Below, one piece after another: positions 1-8,200 of a DNA stretch of 64,000 nucleotides (its first letter is position 1; every line of letters starts with the position of its first letter). Origin of the DNA: DAOTXL01 sp034435455. Its GTDB lineage: Bacteria; Chloroflexota; Anaerolineae; JAAYZQ01. The notes below the pieces were generated by a model. The model did not search any database. It saw only the letters and a program-made list of their open reading frames with translations, and was not told the DNA's origin. The position numbers were made by a program, and so were the translations under genes. The DNA lies in contig DAOTXL010000042.1 of NCBI GenBank assembly GCA_034435455.1, forward strand, positions 1 to 64,000. The letters run 5' to 3'.

Positions 1-293
1 CGCCAACCTCCACCCCCACGCCAACCGCCACGCCAACCCCCACGGCCACCGCCACCCCCACCGCCACGCCAACCGCCACGGCCACGCCAACCGCCACGGC
101 CACCTGGACACCGACGGCCACCTGGACACCGACGGCTACCTGGACACCGACGGCTACCTGGACCCCGACGGCCACCTGGACCCCGACGGCCACCTGGACG
201 CCTACCTTCACCCCCACCCCGACCTTCACCGTCACCACCACGCCCACCCTCACCACCACGTTGACGATCACCCCCACCACCCCCGGACCCTGA
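1..293 (+). CDS. C-terminal end of a Thr/Pro-rich surface protein (5' end outside window)
   Basis: An open frame enters from the left edge (codons in phase with position 3) and stops at TGA 291-293. The visible ~96 residues are almost only Thr, Pro and Ala. They include five T-W-T-P-T-A units, and the tail is T-P-T-T-P-G-P. Stretches of this kind are stalk or linker segments of secreted or lipid-anchored Chloroflexota proteins. The functional domain must lie upstream and cannot be named. No anchor motif follows the repeats, so the protein simply ends in the low-complexity tail. Confidence 0.7.
   Translation, partial: PTSTPTPTATPTPTATATPTATPTATATPTATATWTPTATWTPTATWTPTATWTPTATWTPTATWTPTFTPTPTFTVTTTPTLTTTLTITPTTPGP
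102..203 (+). repeat. 18-nt coding tandem repeat (TWTPTA units)
   Basis: Five consecutive 18-nt units start at 102, 120, 138, 156 and 174, each reading ACC TGG ACN CCG ACG GCN, with a partial sixth unit. They differ only at third positions (ACA/ACC and GCC/GCT). This is a recent in-frame tandem amplification inside the Thr/Pro-rich tail, likely length-variable between strains. Confidence 0.85.
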
Positions 294-361
294 GGGTAGT
301 TCGACCCTGCCGATTCCCGGATACCGTTCGCTTTGACCTCCAACATGGAGGGAAGGGACCC

Positions 362-634
362 GTGAGACGACACCGGAGCATCCAGCTCACCGAAGAACAG
401 CAATTGGTCATCGCCCTGATGGTGGTGATCCTGCTGGCAACCTCCATGCTCTACTGCCTGGGCTTCGCCAGCCTGGCCTTGCGCCATGCCTGGGAAACAA
501 AGGCCCTCCCGTGGAGCACCGCCCCCCTGCCCGAAGGGGGTACAGACACAACCCTCACCCCACCGCCCATCGAACCCACGCCGCTGCCCACCGGACTCCC
601 CCCTTCCGCTCCCCCACCCACCCCCTCCCCTTGA
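362..634 (+). CDS. Small single-pass membrane protein with proline-rich tail, function unknown
   Basis: A 90-aa protein starting at GTG 362, behind a purine-rich GGGAAGGGA. It has a short charged N-terminus (residues 1-15), one hydrophobic helix (about 17-42, containing ALMVVILLATSML) and then a Pro/Thr-rich segment to the end (about 55-90). It lies 68 bp after the Thr/Pro-rich gene and could be cotranscribed with it. I do not recognise the family. The topology suggests a membrane-anchored, outward-facing Pro-rich stalk. Confidence 0.5.
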   Translation: MRRHRSIQLTEEQQLVIALMVVILLATSMLYCLGFASLALRHAWETKALPWSTAPLPEGGTDTTLTPPPIEPTPLPTGLPPSAPPPTPSP

Positions 635-667
635 TCCAGAGCCTGACGAGAAAAGGTACGATCCGGT

Positions 668-696
668 TTGACAGGAACCACCTTCACGGCTATAAT
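668..696 (+). promoter_or_regulatory. SigA-type promoter for the M42 peptidase run
   Basis: TTGACA at 668-673 and TATAAT at 691-696 are separated by 17 bp, a perfect consensus. The predicted start of transcription is about 703, giving a leader of ~38 nt before the GTG at 741. Confidence 0.85.
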
Positions 697-740
697 AGAT
701 TGGTCAGATCGAGCCATTACCGAAAAGAAAGGGTTTTCTC

Positions 741-1817
741 GTGGAGATTGTCCCCTTGTTAAAACGCCTTTCCGAAGCCTGCGGGGTCTCCGGTTACGAA
801 GACGAGGTCCGCCACATGGTGCTGGAGATATTCGGCCGGTACGCCGACGAGGTGCGGACCGATATCCTGGGCAACGTCATCGCCCTCAAACGGGGCACCG
901 GGCCGGAGCCACGCCCGGCCCTTATGCTCGCCACGCACATGGACGAGATCGGGCTGATCGTGTCGCAACTGGAGGAGGGCTTTGTCCTCTTTCAACAGGT
1001 GGGCGGCTACGACGACCGGGTACTGTTGGGCCAGGAGGTTGTGGTCCACGGGCAACGGGACCTGCCGGGCGTCATCGGCTCGCGCCCGCCCCACGTCCTG
1101 CCGCCGGCAGAGCGCGACAAGCCGATCCCTTATGACAAATTGCGGATAGATGTAGGCCTGTCGCCGGAGGAGCTGCGCCGGCAGGTGCGGGTCGGCGATC
1201 TGATCACCCTGAACCGCCCCCTGGTCGAGCTGAGAGGCGGGTTGGTGGCGGGCAAGGCGCTGGACAACCGGGCTTCGGTGGCCGCGGCAGCCGTCTGCCT
1301 GGAGGAACTGAGCCGGGTACGGCACCTGTGGGATGTGTACGCCGTGGCCACGGTGCAGGAGGAGATAGGGGGCGTGGGGGCCATCACCAGCACCTACGGC
1401 CTGCAGCCGGATGTGGGCATTGCCGTGGACGTGACCTGGGCCAAGCAGCCCGGCGCCCCCGACGAGTATACCTTTGAACTGGGCAAAGGGCCGGCGATCA
1501 GTTGGGGGCCGAACTTTCACCCCAGGGTCCAGGAAGCCCTCATCGAGACGGCCAAAGCCCTGGAGATGAGCTACCACCTGGAGCCGCTGGCCCGCCCCGG
1601 CGGCACCGACGCCTACGCCATCCAGATCGCCCGCGAGGGGATCCCCACCGGCCAGGTCTGCCTGCCGCAGCGCAACATGCACACCCCGGTCGAGACGGTA
1701 TCGGTCAGGGATGTGGAACGGGTCGGGCGGCTGCTGGCCGCCTTTATCGCCCGGCTGGATGAAAAGTTTCTGGATAGCCTGGCCTGGGACCTGGAACTGG
1801 AGAGCCCGGCAGGCTAG
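741..1817 (+). CDS. M42 family metallo-aminopeptidase (CelM/FrvX/TET type), copy 1
   Basis: 358 aa, GTG start. M42 enzymes are cytosolic dinuclear-metal aminopeptidases, often self-compartmentalised as dodecameric tetrahedra, that trim peptides to amino acids. The full ligand set is visible: His66 and Asp68 in ATHMDEIG, Asp175 in GKALDNRA, the catalytic Glu207 and metal-binding Glu208 in VQEEIGG, Asp230 in GIAVDVT and His314 in RNMHTPVE. Length fits the family (~340-360 aa). It is the first of three tandem paralogues driven by the 668-696 promoter. The name glucanase sometimes given to CelM is not supported by family knowledge. Confidence 0.92.
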   Translation: MEIVPLLKRLSEACGVSGYEDEVRHMVLEIFGRYADEVRTDILGNVIALKRGTGPEPRPALMLATHMDEIGLIVSQLEEGFVLFQQVGGYDDRVLLGQEVVVHGQRDLPGVIGSRPPHVLPPAERDKPIPYDKLRIDVGLSPEELRRQVRVGDLITLNRPLVELRGGLVAGKALDNRASVAAAAVCLEELSRVRHLWDVYAVATVQEEIGGVGAITSTYGLQPDVGIAVDVTWAKQPGAPDEYTFELGKGPAISWGPNFHPRVQEALIETAKALEMSYHLEPLARPGGTDAYAIQIAREGIPTGQVCLPQRNMHTPVETVSVRDVERVGRLLAAFIARLDEKFLDSLAWDLELESPAG

Positions 1818-1862
1818 CCCCTGCCCAGAGCCGGGGAAACCATCGAGAGGATAGAGGTCAAA

Positions 1863-2906
1863 TTGCTGCTAGAAGAACTATCCAATGCCTTCGGACCATC
1901 GGGCTGTGAACAGGAGGTGCGCCGCGTGCTGGCCCGGGCGCTGCGCGACAAGGTGGATGCGCTGCAAACCGATGCCCTGGGCAATCTCATCGCCTTGAAA
2001 CGGGGGACCGGCCCCGAACCCCGCCTCAAGGTCATGATAGATGCCCATACCGACGAGGTAGGGCTGATGATCACCCGCATCGAAAAGAACGGCACCCTGG
2101 GCTTCCGCGCCGTGGGGGGCATAGACGACCGGCTGCTCCTGGCCAAAGGGGTGATCGTCGGCGAGAAGCGGCTGCCGGGGGTCATCCTGGCCCCCCCTGT
2201 CCACCTGACCAAAAAGGAACAGCGCGAGCAGGTCCTCAAGATCGATCAACTGGTGATTGACATCGGGGCGACGAGCGAGGAAGAGGCCAAAGAGCTGGTC
2301 CGGTTGGGCGACTATGCGGTCTTTGACACGCGCTTCCAGGTGCTCGGCGAGGAGGGGCTGCGGGTGGTCAAGGGCAAAGCCTTCGACGACCGGGCCGGCT
2401 GTGCCGTGGCCGCTGCCCTGGCCGAGGGGCAGTATGCCGTGGACCTGTACCTCTCCTTCAGCGCCCAGGAGGAGGTGGGGATGCGCGGGGCGCGGGTGGC
2501 CGCCTTCCGCATCGAGCCGGACCTGGCCTTTGCCCTGGAGGGCACCGTGTGCGACGACATGCCCAAGGACCAGGATGTCAGCCCCACCACCAGGCTGGGC
2601 CAGGGACCGGCCATCACCCTCATGGACCGTTCCTTCATCGCCGACAAGCGCTTGGTCCGCCTGCTGATCGAGACTGCCGAGGCCCACGGCCTGCCCTATC
2701 AATTCAAACAGCCGGGGATCGGCGGCACCGACGCCGGGGCGATCCACCTGTCCAAAGCCGGTGTGCCGTCGGTGGCGGTGGCGGTCCCCTGCCGCTACAT
2801 CCACGCCCCGGTCAGCCTGATGAGCCGCAACGACCTGGACCACACCGTGGCGTTGATGAGGGCAGCCCTGCAGGCCTTGCCCGAGAAATGGACGAAACTG
2901 TCTTGA
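1863..2906 (+). CDS. M42 family metallo-aminopeptidase, copy 2 (Glu in the third metal position)
   Basis: 347 aa. The TTG at 1863 is chosen because it follows GAGAGGATAGAGG and the protein begins at the same point as its paralogues. Ligands are the HxD of DAHTDEVG, Asp in GKAFDDRAG, the Glu pair in SAQEEVGM and the final His in YIHAPVS. Where copies 1 and 3 have AVDVT or AVDIT, this one has ALEGT. The metal ligand is therefore Glu rather than Asp, a known alternative in M42. Divergence between the three copies suggests different peptide preferences, and mixed TET complexes are possible. Confidence 0.9.
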   Translation: MLLEELSNAFGPSGCEQEVRRVLARALRDKVDALQTDALGNLIALKRGTGPEPRLKVMIDAHTDEVGLMITRIEKNGTLGFRAVGGIDDRLLLAKGVIVGEKRLPGVILAPPVHLTKKEQREQVLKIDQLVIDIGATSEEEAKELVRLGDYAVFDTRFQVLGEEGLRVVKGKAFDDRAGCAVAAALAEGQYAVDLYLSFSAQEEVGMRGARVAAFRIEPDLAFALEGTVCDDMPKDQDVSPTTRLGQGPAITLMDRSFIADKRLVRLLIETAEAHGLPYQFKQPGIGGTDAGAIHLSKAGVPSVAVAVPCRYIHAPVSLMSRNDLDHTVALMRAALQALPEKWTKLS

Positions 2907-2917
2907 GGAGAAGACCC

Positions 2918-3910
2918 GTGAAAGACCTGATCAAGAAACTGACCGAAGCCTATGGCCCCTCCGGCCACGAAGAACAGATCCGCGAAACCATCCGGCGCGA
3001 AGTGGAGCCGTTCGCCGACGAGATCCGCGTGGATGCCCTGGGCAATCTCATCGTCCTGAAAAAGGGCAACGGCGGGGGCAAACGGGTGCTCCTGGCCGCC
3101 CATATGGACGAGATCGGCCTGATCATCAGTTATGTAGATGAACAGGGCTTTTTGCGTTTTCAACCCATCGGCGGCGTGGATGTGATGACCCTGGTCGGCG
3201 GGCGGGTGCAGTTCGCCGATGGGACGGTGGGGGTCATTGCCCCGGAAAAGCGCGGGGAGTTCAAAAAGGAACCGGAGCTGACCCGGCTGTATATTGACAT
3301 CGGCGCGACCGGGCGCGACCAGGCCCAGGGGCGGCTGGGCCAGGCGGTCGGTTTTGTGCAGCCCTTCGCCGACCTGGGACAGCGGATCGTGGCCAAGGCG
3401 CTCGACGACCGGATCGGCTGCGCCGTGCTGATCCAGGTCCTGCGCCGGCTGAACGGCTCGCCCCACGACCTCTATTTCGTCTTCAGCGTCCAGGAGGAGG
3501 TCGGCCTGCGCGGCGCCCGCACCGGCGCCTATGGGCTGGAACCGGAGGTGGGCATCGCCGTGGACATCACCGTGGCCGCCGACACCCCCGAAGCCGACAA
3601 GCTGGCGATGAAACTGGGGGCCGGGCCCTGTATCAAGGTGATGGATGGAAATATGCTGGCCCATCCCGGAGTGAAAAAGCTGTTGATTGATACCGCCCAG
3701 GCCCACGGCATCCCCTACCAGCTCGAAGTGCTGGACCGGGGGACTACCGATGCCGCGGCCATCCAACTGGCGCGCAGCGGGGTGCCGGCCGGTTGCGTGT
3801 CCCTCGCCTGCCGCTACTACCACACCCCCTCGGAGATGATAGACCTGACCGATGTGGAAAACACGGTCCGCTTGCTGCTGGCCGTCCTGGAGAAGCCGAT
3901 CGAGCTGTAA
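2918..3910 (+). CDS. M42 family metallo-aminopeptidase, copy 3
   Basis: 330 aa. The GTG at 2918 is preferred over upstream in-frame starts because it follows GAGGAGAAG and sits 11 bp after the stop of copy 2. The frame is open far upstream but that part is a shadow of copy 2. Motifs: AAHMDEIGL, AKALDDRIG, SVQEEVGLRG, IAVDIT and RYYHTPSE, so all metal and catalytic residues are present. It closes the three-gene peptidase run; the next gene starts 4 bp later. Confidence 0.92.
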   Translation: MKDLIKKLTEAYGPSGHEEQIRETIRREVEPFADEIRVDALGNLIVLKKGNGGGKRVLLAAHMDEIGLIISYVDEQGFLRFQPIGGVDVMTLVGGRVQFADGTVGVIAPEKRGEFKKEPELTRLYIDIGATGRDQAQGRLGQAVGFVQPFADLGQRIVAKALDDRIGCAVLIQVLRRLNGSPHDLYFVFSVQEEVGLRGARTGAYGLEPEVGIAVDITVAADTPEADKLAMKLGAGPCIKVMDGNMLAHPGVKKLLIDTAQAHGIPYQLEVLDRGTTDAAAIQLARSGVPAGCVSLACRYYHTPSEMIDLTDVENTVRLLLAVLEKPIEL

Positions 3911-3914
3911 CACC

Positions 3915-4442
3915 ATGGCCCAACCGGACAGGCTATCCCCGCCCTCACCCCCTGATCGCCATCGGGCAGGCTGGCCCCAAGCCCGGCAGATCATAACGTC
4001 TCTGTGGGCCGAATGGCGCATAGAGGTTTTCATCGTCCTTCTGGCCGCTTTTGGCATCTTTTTGCTGGTGGAACGGATGCAGATCCGCCAGACGATTTTC
4101 GGCTGGGTGCGGCGCGCGTTGCAGGCCATGTCGCACCTGGGCAGCAACCTTTTGCAGAGAGGGGTAGATTTTGTCCAGGCCACCACCCTGTCGGACCTGC
4201 TGGGCTATGCCCTGTTGTTGCTGGTCATCGCCCTCGTGGTGGGGCGGGCCCGCTGGCGGCTGATGACCATGCCCCGCTTTACGACGCGGCAGTGCCCTCG
4301 CTGCGGCAGTGAGCTGCACCGCATCCACCGCCGCCGCCTCGACCGGGTGTTGGACCTCCTGGTGCCGGTGGCCCGCTACCGCTGCAAAAACTCCGAATGT
4401 CGGTGGAGTGGCCTGCGGGTGAAAAGGGCGCGGCGCGAGTAA
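3915..4442 (+). CDS. Two-helix membrane protein with C-terminal zinc ribbon
   Basis: 175 aa, ATG 4 bp after the last M42 stop. There are two transmembrane segments (about residues 37-54, and 95-110 with LLLLVIALVVG). Then comes a cytosolic zinc-ribbon-like module of CPRCGSEL and, ~30 residues later, YRCKNSECRW, giving two CxxC/CxxxxC-type cysteine pairs. The region between is Arg/His-rich. No enzyme domain is visible. It is a lineage-specific hypothetical that may recognise nucleic acid or a partner at the membrane. Tight spacing suggests cotranscription with its neighbours. Confidence 0.65.
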   Translation: MAQPDRLSPPSPPDRHRAGWPQARQIITSLWAEWRIEVFIVLLAAFGIFLLVERMQIRQTIFGWVRRALQAMSHLGSNLLQRGVDFVQATTLSDLLGYALLLLVIALVVGRARWRLMTMPRFTTRQCPRCGSELHRIHRRRLDRVLDLLVPVARYRCKNSECRWSGLRVKRARRE

Positions 4443-4458
4443 AAGGGGAGGGCCGGGC

Positions 4459-4893
4459 ATGGGGATCGTCAGACGCGCCTGGAACTGGATAGCCTCCCGC
4501 TTCTACCGCCGCCTGGCCGACACCCATCGGCACTTTGGCAACCTCCACGGCGACCTGGAGGAACACTGGGCAGCCATCGAGGACTATACCCGCGCCGCGC
4601 TCCTCGACCCGACCTACGCCCAGGTCTATTACAGCCGGGGAGTGCTCTACTGGCGGGAGATCGGCAACTATTACCGCGCCATCCAGGACCTGACCCGCGT
4701 GCTGGAGCTGGTGCCAACGTGGGCCGAGGCCTATTTCAACCGGGCCATGGCCCACAAGCTGCGCAATGAACCGGAAAAAGCCATCGCCGACCTGGAACAG
4801 TACCTGGCCCACGGCAGAGACCCCTTCTGGCTGGAAACGGCGCGCCGCCAACTGGCCGAACTGCGCGACGACACAAAAAAGCAGCCGGAGTGA
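4459..4893 (+). CDS. Small TPR-repeat protein
   Basis: 144 aa, ATG at 4459 after AAAAGGGGAGGGCCGGGC. It contains three tetratricopeptide units of ~34 residues (about 23-56, 57-91 and 92-125), with the usual small residues at positions 8 and 20 and the A.xxYxRG/AYxNRA pattern. No signal peptide is seen. The first ~20 residues are basic and aromatic. TPR proteins are protein-interaction scaffolds; the partner is unknown. The gene ends 4 bp before the thermonuclease gene, so the two are probably coexpressed. Confidence 0.8.
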   Translation: MGIVRRAWNWIASRFYRRLADTHRHFGNLHGDLEEHWAAIEDYTRAALLDPTYAQVYYSRGVLYWREIGNYYRAIQDLTRVLELVPTWAEAYFNRAMAHKLRNEPEKAIADLEQYLAHGRDPFWLETARRQLAELRDDTKKQPE

Positions 4894-4897
4894 GAAG

Positions 4898-5692
4898 ATG
4901 TCCCCAGCCCGCGCCATAGCCACCCTGACCCTCATCGGCCTCCTGCTCGTCGGCTGCGGCCGGCCGGCGACCGTCCCCCGGCCGGCAGAGGGCACACGGG
5001 TGACGGTTGTCCATGTGGTGGACGGCGACACCGTGCGCTTGAGCGACGGTCGGACGGTGCGCTACATCGGCCTCAACACCCCCGAACGGGGGCAGCCGTT
5101 CTACCAGGAAGCGACGGAGGCCAACCGCCGCCTGGTAGAAGGCAAGGAGGCCTGGCTGGTGCTCGACGTCCAGACCACCGACCCGTTCGGCCGGACCCTG
5201 GCCTACCTGTGGGTCGGCGAGCAGTTTGTCAATCTGGAACTGCTGCGCCGGGGCTACGCCAACGCCTACACCGCCCCGCCCAACGTGCGGTATAGCGACC
5301 TCCTCATCGCTGCCGAAGCGGAGGCGCGAAAGGCAGGCATCGGCCTGTGGGTACCGGCCAACATCCCCCTCGAAATTCTCAAGATCTACTACGACGCGCC
5401 CGGTGCAGACGCCGACAACCCCAATGGCGAATGGGTAGAAATCGCCAATAAAGGCACGGATGTTGTGGATATGGCCGGATTCACGCTAAAGGACGAGGGC
5501 AACCACCTCTACACCTTTCCCTCTGTCCGGCTGGCAGCGGGCCAGGTGCTGAAGGTGCACAGTGGCCGCGGGACCGATAGCGGCACCACCCTGTTCTGGG
5601 GCCTGGCCGGCGATGCGGTGTGGGACAACGACGGCGACACCGCCTACCTGCGCGACAGCCAGGGCCACCTGATAGACAGTTACCGGTACTAG
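4898..5692 (+). CDS. Secreted lipoprotein thermonuclease (SNase) with lamin-tail domain
   Basis: 264 aa; the ATG at 4898 is preceded by GAGTGAGAAG. The lipoprotein signal ends in LLLVGC (Cys20). A staphylococcal-nuclease domain follows (about 35-150). It has VVDGDTVRL, YIGLNTPE and, for the second half, DPFGRTLAYLWVG, which contain the calcium and catalytic Asp/Arg/Glu positions. A lamin-tail-like beta domain (about 155-264) starts at EILKIYYDAPG and contains GEWVEIANKG, DMAGFTLKD and DAVWDNDGDTAYLRD. The protein should be an extracytoplasmic, surface-anchored nuclease, probably for scavenging DNA. The SNase-LTD pairing is known in Chloroflexota and Firmicutes secreted nucleases. Confidence 0.88.
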   Translation: MSPARAIATLTLIGLLLVGCGRPATVPRPAEGTRVTVVHVVDGDTVRLSDGRTVRYIGLNTPERGQPFYQEATEANRRLVEGKEAWLVLDVQTTDPFGRTLAYLWVGEQFVNLELLRRGYANAYTAPPNVRYSDLLIAAEAEARKAGIGLWVPANIPLEILKIYYDAPGADADNPNGEWVEIANKGTDVVDMAGFTLKDEGNHLYTFPSVRLAAGQVLKVHSGRGTDSGTTLFWGLAGDAVWDNDGDTAYLRDSQGHLIDSYRY

Positions 5693-5695
5693 CCG

Positions 5696-6487
5696 ATGAT
5701 GACCGCCCTGTACGCCCTGCTCGGTTTCCTGGTGGGTGCTTTTCTCAACCTGTGCGCCGACCAGCTTCCCCGCACCCGGCGGTTGCGCTGGCCGCCGGCG
5801 TGCCCCTATTGCGGCCGACCTCGCCCGCCGTGGGCGTGGATCGGCACTGTGGCCTATCTCCGCTTCAAGCCGGACTGCCCCTACTGCGCGGCTCCCATCT
5901 CCTGGCGGCACCCTCTGGTGGAGTTGGGCACGGCGGCCCTGTTTGCCTTTGTGTGGCAACGCTACAGCGCCAGCGCCCTCCTGGTCCCTTATACGATCTA
6001 CAGCGCCATCTTTGTCCTGGTTCTGGTCATTGACCTGGAACACCGGCTGATCCTCAACGTGGTGATCTATCCCGCCTGGGCTCTGGCGCTCCTGGCCAGT
6101 TTTTTCCATCCCACGCCCTACTTTTATCGCCTGGCGCTCATGGGGGGCGCGTTTGGCTTTGGGCTGCTCTTCCTGATCTACCTGGGGGGTGAGTTGTTCG
6201 TCAAGGTGCTGAGCAGGTGGCGAGGTGAGCCGATCCACGCCGTGGCGTTCGGCTTTGGCGACGTGCGCCTGGGTGGCTTTATCGGGCTGATCCTGGGCTT
6301 TCCCGACATATTCACGGCCCTCTTTCTGGCGGTGTTGCTGGGGGGATTGGCCGGCCTGCTCTACTGGTTCGCGCGGGCGATCATCCTGCGCCGCTATTCC
6401 CTGTTCACCGCTATCCCCTACGGACCCTATCTGGTCATCGGCGCCGTGGCCGTGATGTTCTGGGGTCCGGGGATCCTCTACCGGTAG
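5696..6487 (+). CDS. Prepilin peptidase (A24, PilD/TadV type)
   Basis: 263 aa, ATG 3 bp after the nuclease stop. This is an integral membrane aspartic peptidase that cleaves, and often N-methylates, type IV pilins and pseudopilins. Visible are the N-terminal zinc motif with two CxxC pairs (CPYCG near 39 and CPYCA near 61), the first catalytic Asp in VLVIDLEHR and the second in FGFGDVRLGG, the GxGD signature. About seven hydrophobic helices are present. No pilin or assembly gene lies in the window, so the substrates must be encoded elsewhere. Confidence 0.93.
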   Translation: MMTALYALLGFLVGAFLNLCADQLPRTRRLRWPPACPYCGRPRPPWAWIGTVAYLRFKPDCPYCAAPISWRHPLVELGTAALFAFVWQRYSASALLVPYTIYSAIFVLVLVIDLEHRLILNVVIYPAWALALLASFFHPTPYFYRLALMGGAFGFGLLFLIYLGGELFVKVLSRWRGEPIHAVAFGFGDVRLGGFIGLILGFPDIFTALFLAVLLGGLAGLLYWFARAIILRRYSLFTAIPYGPYLVIGAVAVMFWGPGILYR

Positions 6488-6559
6488 GCCACAGGGTCAG
6501 GCGCGGCAGGGTCCAGGCCCCAGGGGGGATGGCCATCCTCCCTAGAGCCTAATCCCCGG

Positions 6560-6588
6560 TTGCATAAAGAGAGCAACTCTGGTATAAT
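6560..6588 (+). promoter_or_regulatory. SigA-type promoter for the TolB-like gene
   Basis: TTGCAT 6560-6565, a 17-bp spacer and TATAAT 6583-6588. Transcription should begin near 6595. This leaves a ~95-nt GC-rich leader before the ATG at 6690, with no recognisable riboswitch fold. Confidence 0.8.
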
Positions 6589-6689
6589 CGAAACCGAGGC
6601 AGGGCCGCGAGTTGTTCCAGGGCGCGGCCAGGCCCTGGATCGCAGTAAGCCCGAATCGGGCAGCAAATGCTGAATGAGAGAGGGCAGAC

Positions 6690-8177
6690 ATGGGCGAAAT
6701 TAGCGAACTTGAAAAAACCTACCAGCAGTTACACAGCCAGTTGCTGAGCGGCGAGCTGAGCGAAGAGGAGTTCAAAACCCAGGTCGAGCGCCTGCGCTTT
6801 GAGGACGACCAGGGCCGGCAGTGGAAGATCGGCTGGTACACCGGCAAATGGTACCGCTACGAGCAAGGGCAGTGGGTCCAGGGCACGCCAGACGAAAGGC
6901 GGGCAGCAGGCCAACCCCCACCCGAAGAGGATAGACGGGAAGCCGGCGGGCGGTCGCTCACCCGCTGGCTGGCCCCGGCCCTGATCGCCCTGCTGGTGCT
7001 GGCCGGCATTGTGTTGATCATCGGCTGGAACGCCGATTGGTGGGGGGGCCGGCCCGAGGCCTCGCCCACGGTCGCCGCCCTCGTCGCCAGCCCCAGCCCC
7101 ATGCCCCCTACCGACACGCCGGCCCCAACGGCCACCCCCAGTCCGACGGTTACCTCGAAGCCCAGTCCGCAGGCCACCCCCACCCGGAAGCCACAGCCCA
7201 CCGCGACCCGACCGGCTCCCACCGCGACGGCCACCGGGGCAGCGGCGCCAACGGCCACACCGCTCCCCTCGCCTGGCCCTCAGGTCACCCCTGCTTCGCC
7301 TACCCAACCGGCACCATCCCCCACACCCTCCCTGACCGGCCAGATCTATTTCCCGGTCTACGATCCCAAGCGGAAGACGGTGGACCTCTACCGCTTCCAG
7401 TTGGCCAGCGGCCAGCGCGAGCGGGTCGTCCAACAGGCCAGCCAGCCGGCCGTCAGCCCCGACGGGAAACGCCTGGCCTACCGCTCCTGGGACCGGGCGC
7501 AGCGGGGGATCCTGGTGCGCGAACTGGCCGACGGCCATACCTGGGTCTGGATCAACTTTTCCGAAGCCGCCCGGCCCAGTTGGTCGCCGGATAGCCAGAA
7601 TATCGTCTTTCCCTCCCAGCAGGAACCCGATCGCCAGTGGCGGGTCTATCGGACCCTGGGGGTAGAGTTCGACCGGATACGACGCCACGGCGGCGATATC
7701 CTGGGCCGCGTCCCGATCTGGCTGGCCGATGGCCGCATCGTCTACTGGGAGTGTCCGCTGAACAAATGCGGCCTGTATGTCATGCACAGCGATGGCACCG
7801 GGCCCATCCAGCTCACCACCGACGAGCACGACACGGCCCCGGCCGCCTCGCCCGACGGCAGCCAGATCGCGTTTCTGTCCGATCGGGATGGGAACTGGGA
7901 GATCTATGTCACCGGCACCCGCGCTGCCGGCCAGGAACCGCAGCGGCTGACACGGAACAATGCGCGCGACGGCCTGATAGCCTGGTCACCCGATGGGCGG
8001 TGGCTGGCTTTTGCCTCCGACCGCAGCGGCCAATGGGCCATCTGGCTCATGCGGCCCGACGGTTCCGACCAGAGGAAGCTCTTCGACCTGGGGGGGGAAC
8101 CGGTGGGCCCGATCGCGTACGTCATGCCCCACGAGGAGCACGATTGGACCCTGGAGACCATCGCCTGGGGTCCATGA
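6690..8177 (+). CDS. Membrane-anchored TolB/WD40-like beta-propeller protein
   Basis: 495 aa. Domains in order: a cytosolic N-terminal helical segment resembling SHOCT-type domains (about 1-35, LLSGELSEEEF), a short Trp/Tyr-rich stretch (WKIGWYTGKWYRYEQGQW), one transmembrane helix (about 92-114), a Thr/Pro/Ser linker (about 120-210), and a propeller (about 215-495). The blades carry the PD-repeat signatures SPDGKRLAY, SPDSQNIVF, SPDGSQIAFLSDRDG and SPDGRWLAFASDRSG. The propeller is outside the membrane and likely binds peptide, glycan or protein. The function is not known; it resembles TolB-like surface proteins common in Chloroflexota. Confidence 0.82.
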   Translation: MGEISELEKTYQQLHSQLLSGELSEEEFKTQVERLRFEDDQGRQWKIGWYTGKWYRYEQGQWVQGTPDERRAAGQPPPEEDRREAGGRSLTRWLAPALIALLVLAGIVLIIGWNADWWGGRPEASPTVAALVASPSPMPPTDTPAPTATPSPTVTSKPSPQATPTRKPQPTATRPAPTATATGAAAPTATPLPSPGPQVTPASPTQPAPSPTPSLTGQIYFPVYDPKRKTVDLYRFQLASGQRERVVQQASQPAVSPDGKRLAYRSWDRAQRGILVRELADGHTWVWINFSEAARPSWSPDSQNIVFPSQQEPDRQWRVYRTLGVEFDRIRRHGGDILGRVPIWLADGRIVYWECPLNKCGLYVMHSDGTGPIQLTTDEHDTAPAASPDGSQIAFLSDRDGNWEIYVTGTRAAGQEPQRLTRNNARDGLIAWSPDGRWLAFASDRSGQWAIWLMRPDGSDQRKLFDLGGEPVGPIAYVMPHEEHDWTLETIAWGP

Positions 8178-8200
8178 ATTCAGAACCGTAAGGAACGGGT

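Noticed and set aside
1..210. Periodic 18-nt repeats at the left edge as a possible CRISPR or satellite array
   Set aside because: Units are contiguous without spacers, vary only at third codon positions and keep the reading frame, so they encode a Thr/Pro/Trp tail.
2795..4186. Open frame of ~460 codons antisense to the third M42 gene and its neighbour
   Set aside because: It crosses two well-supported plus-strand genes and has no recognisable domain.
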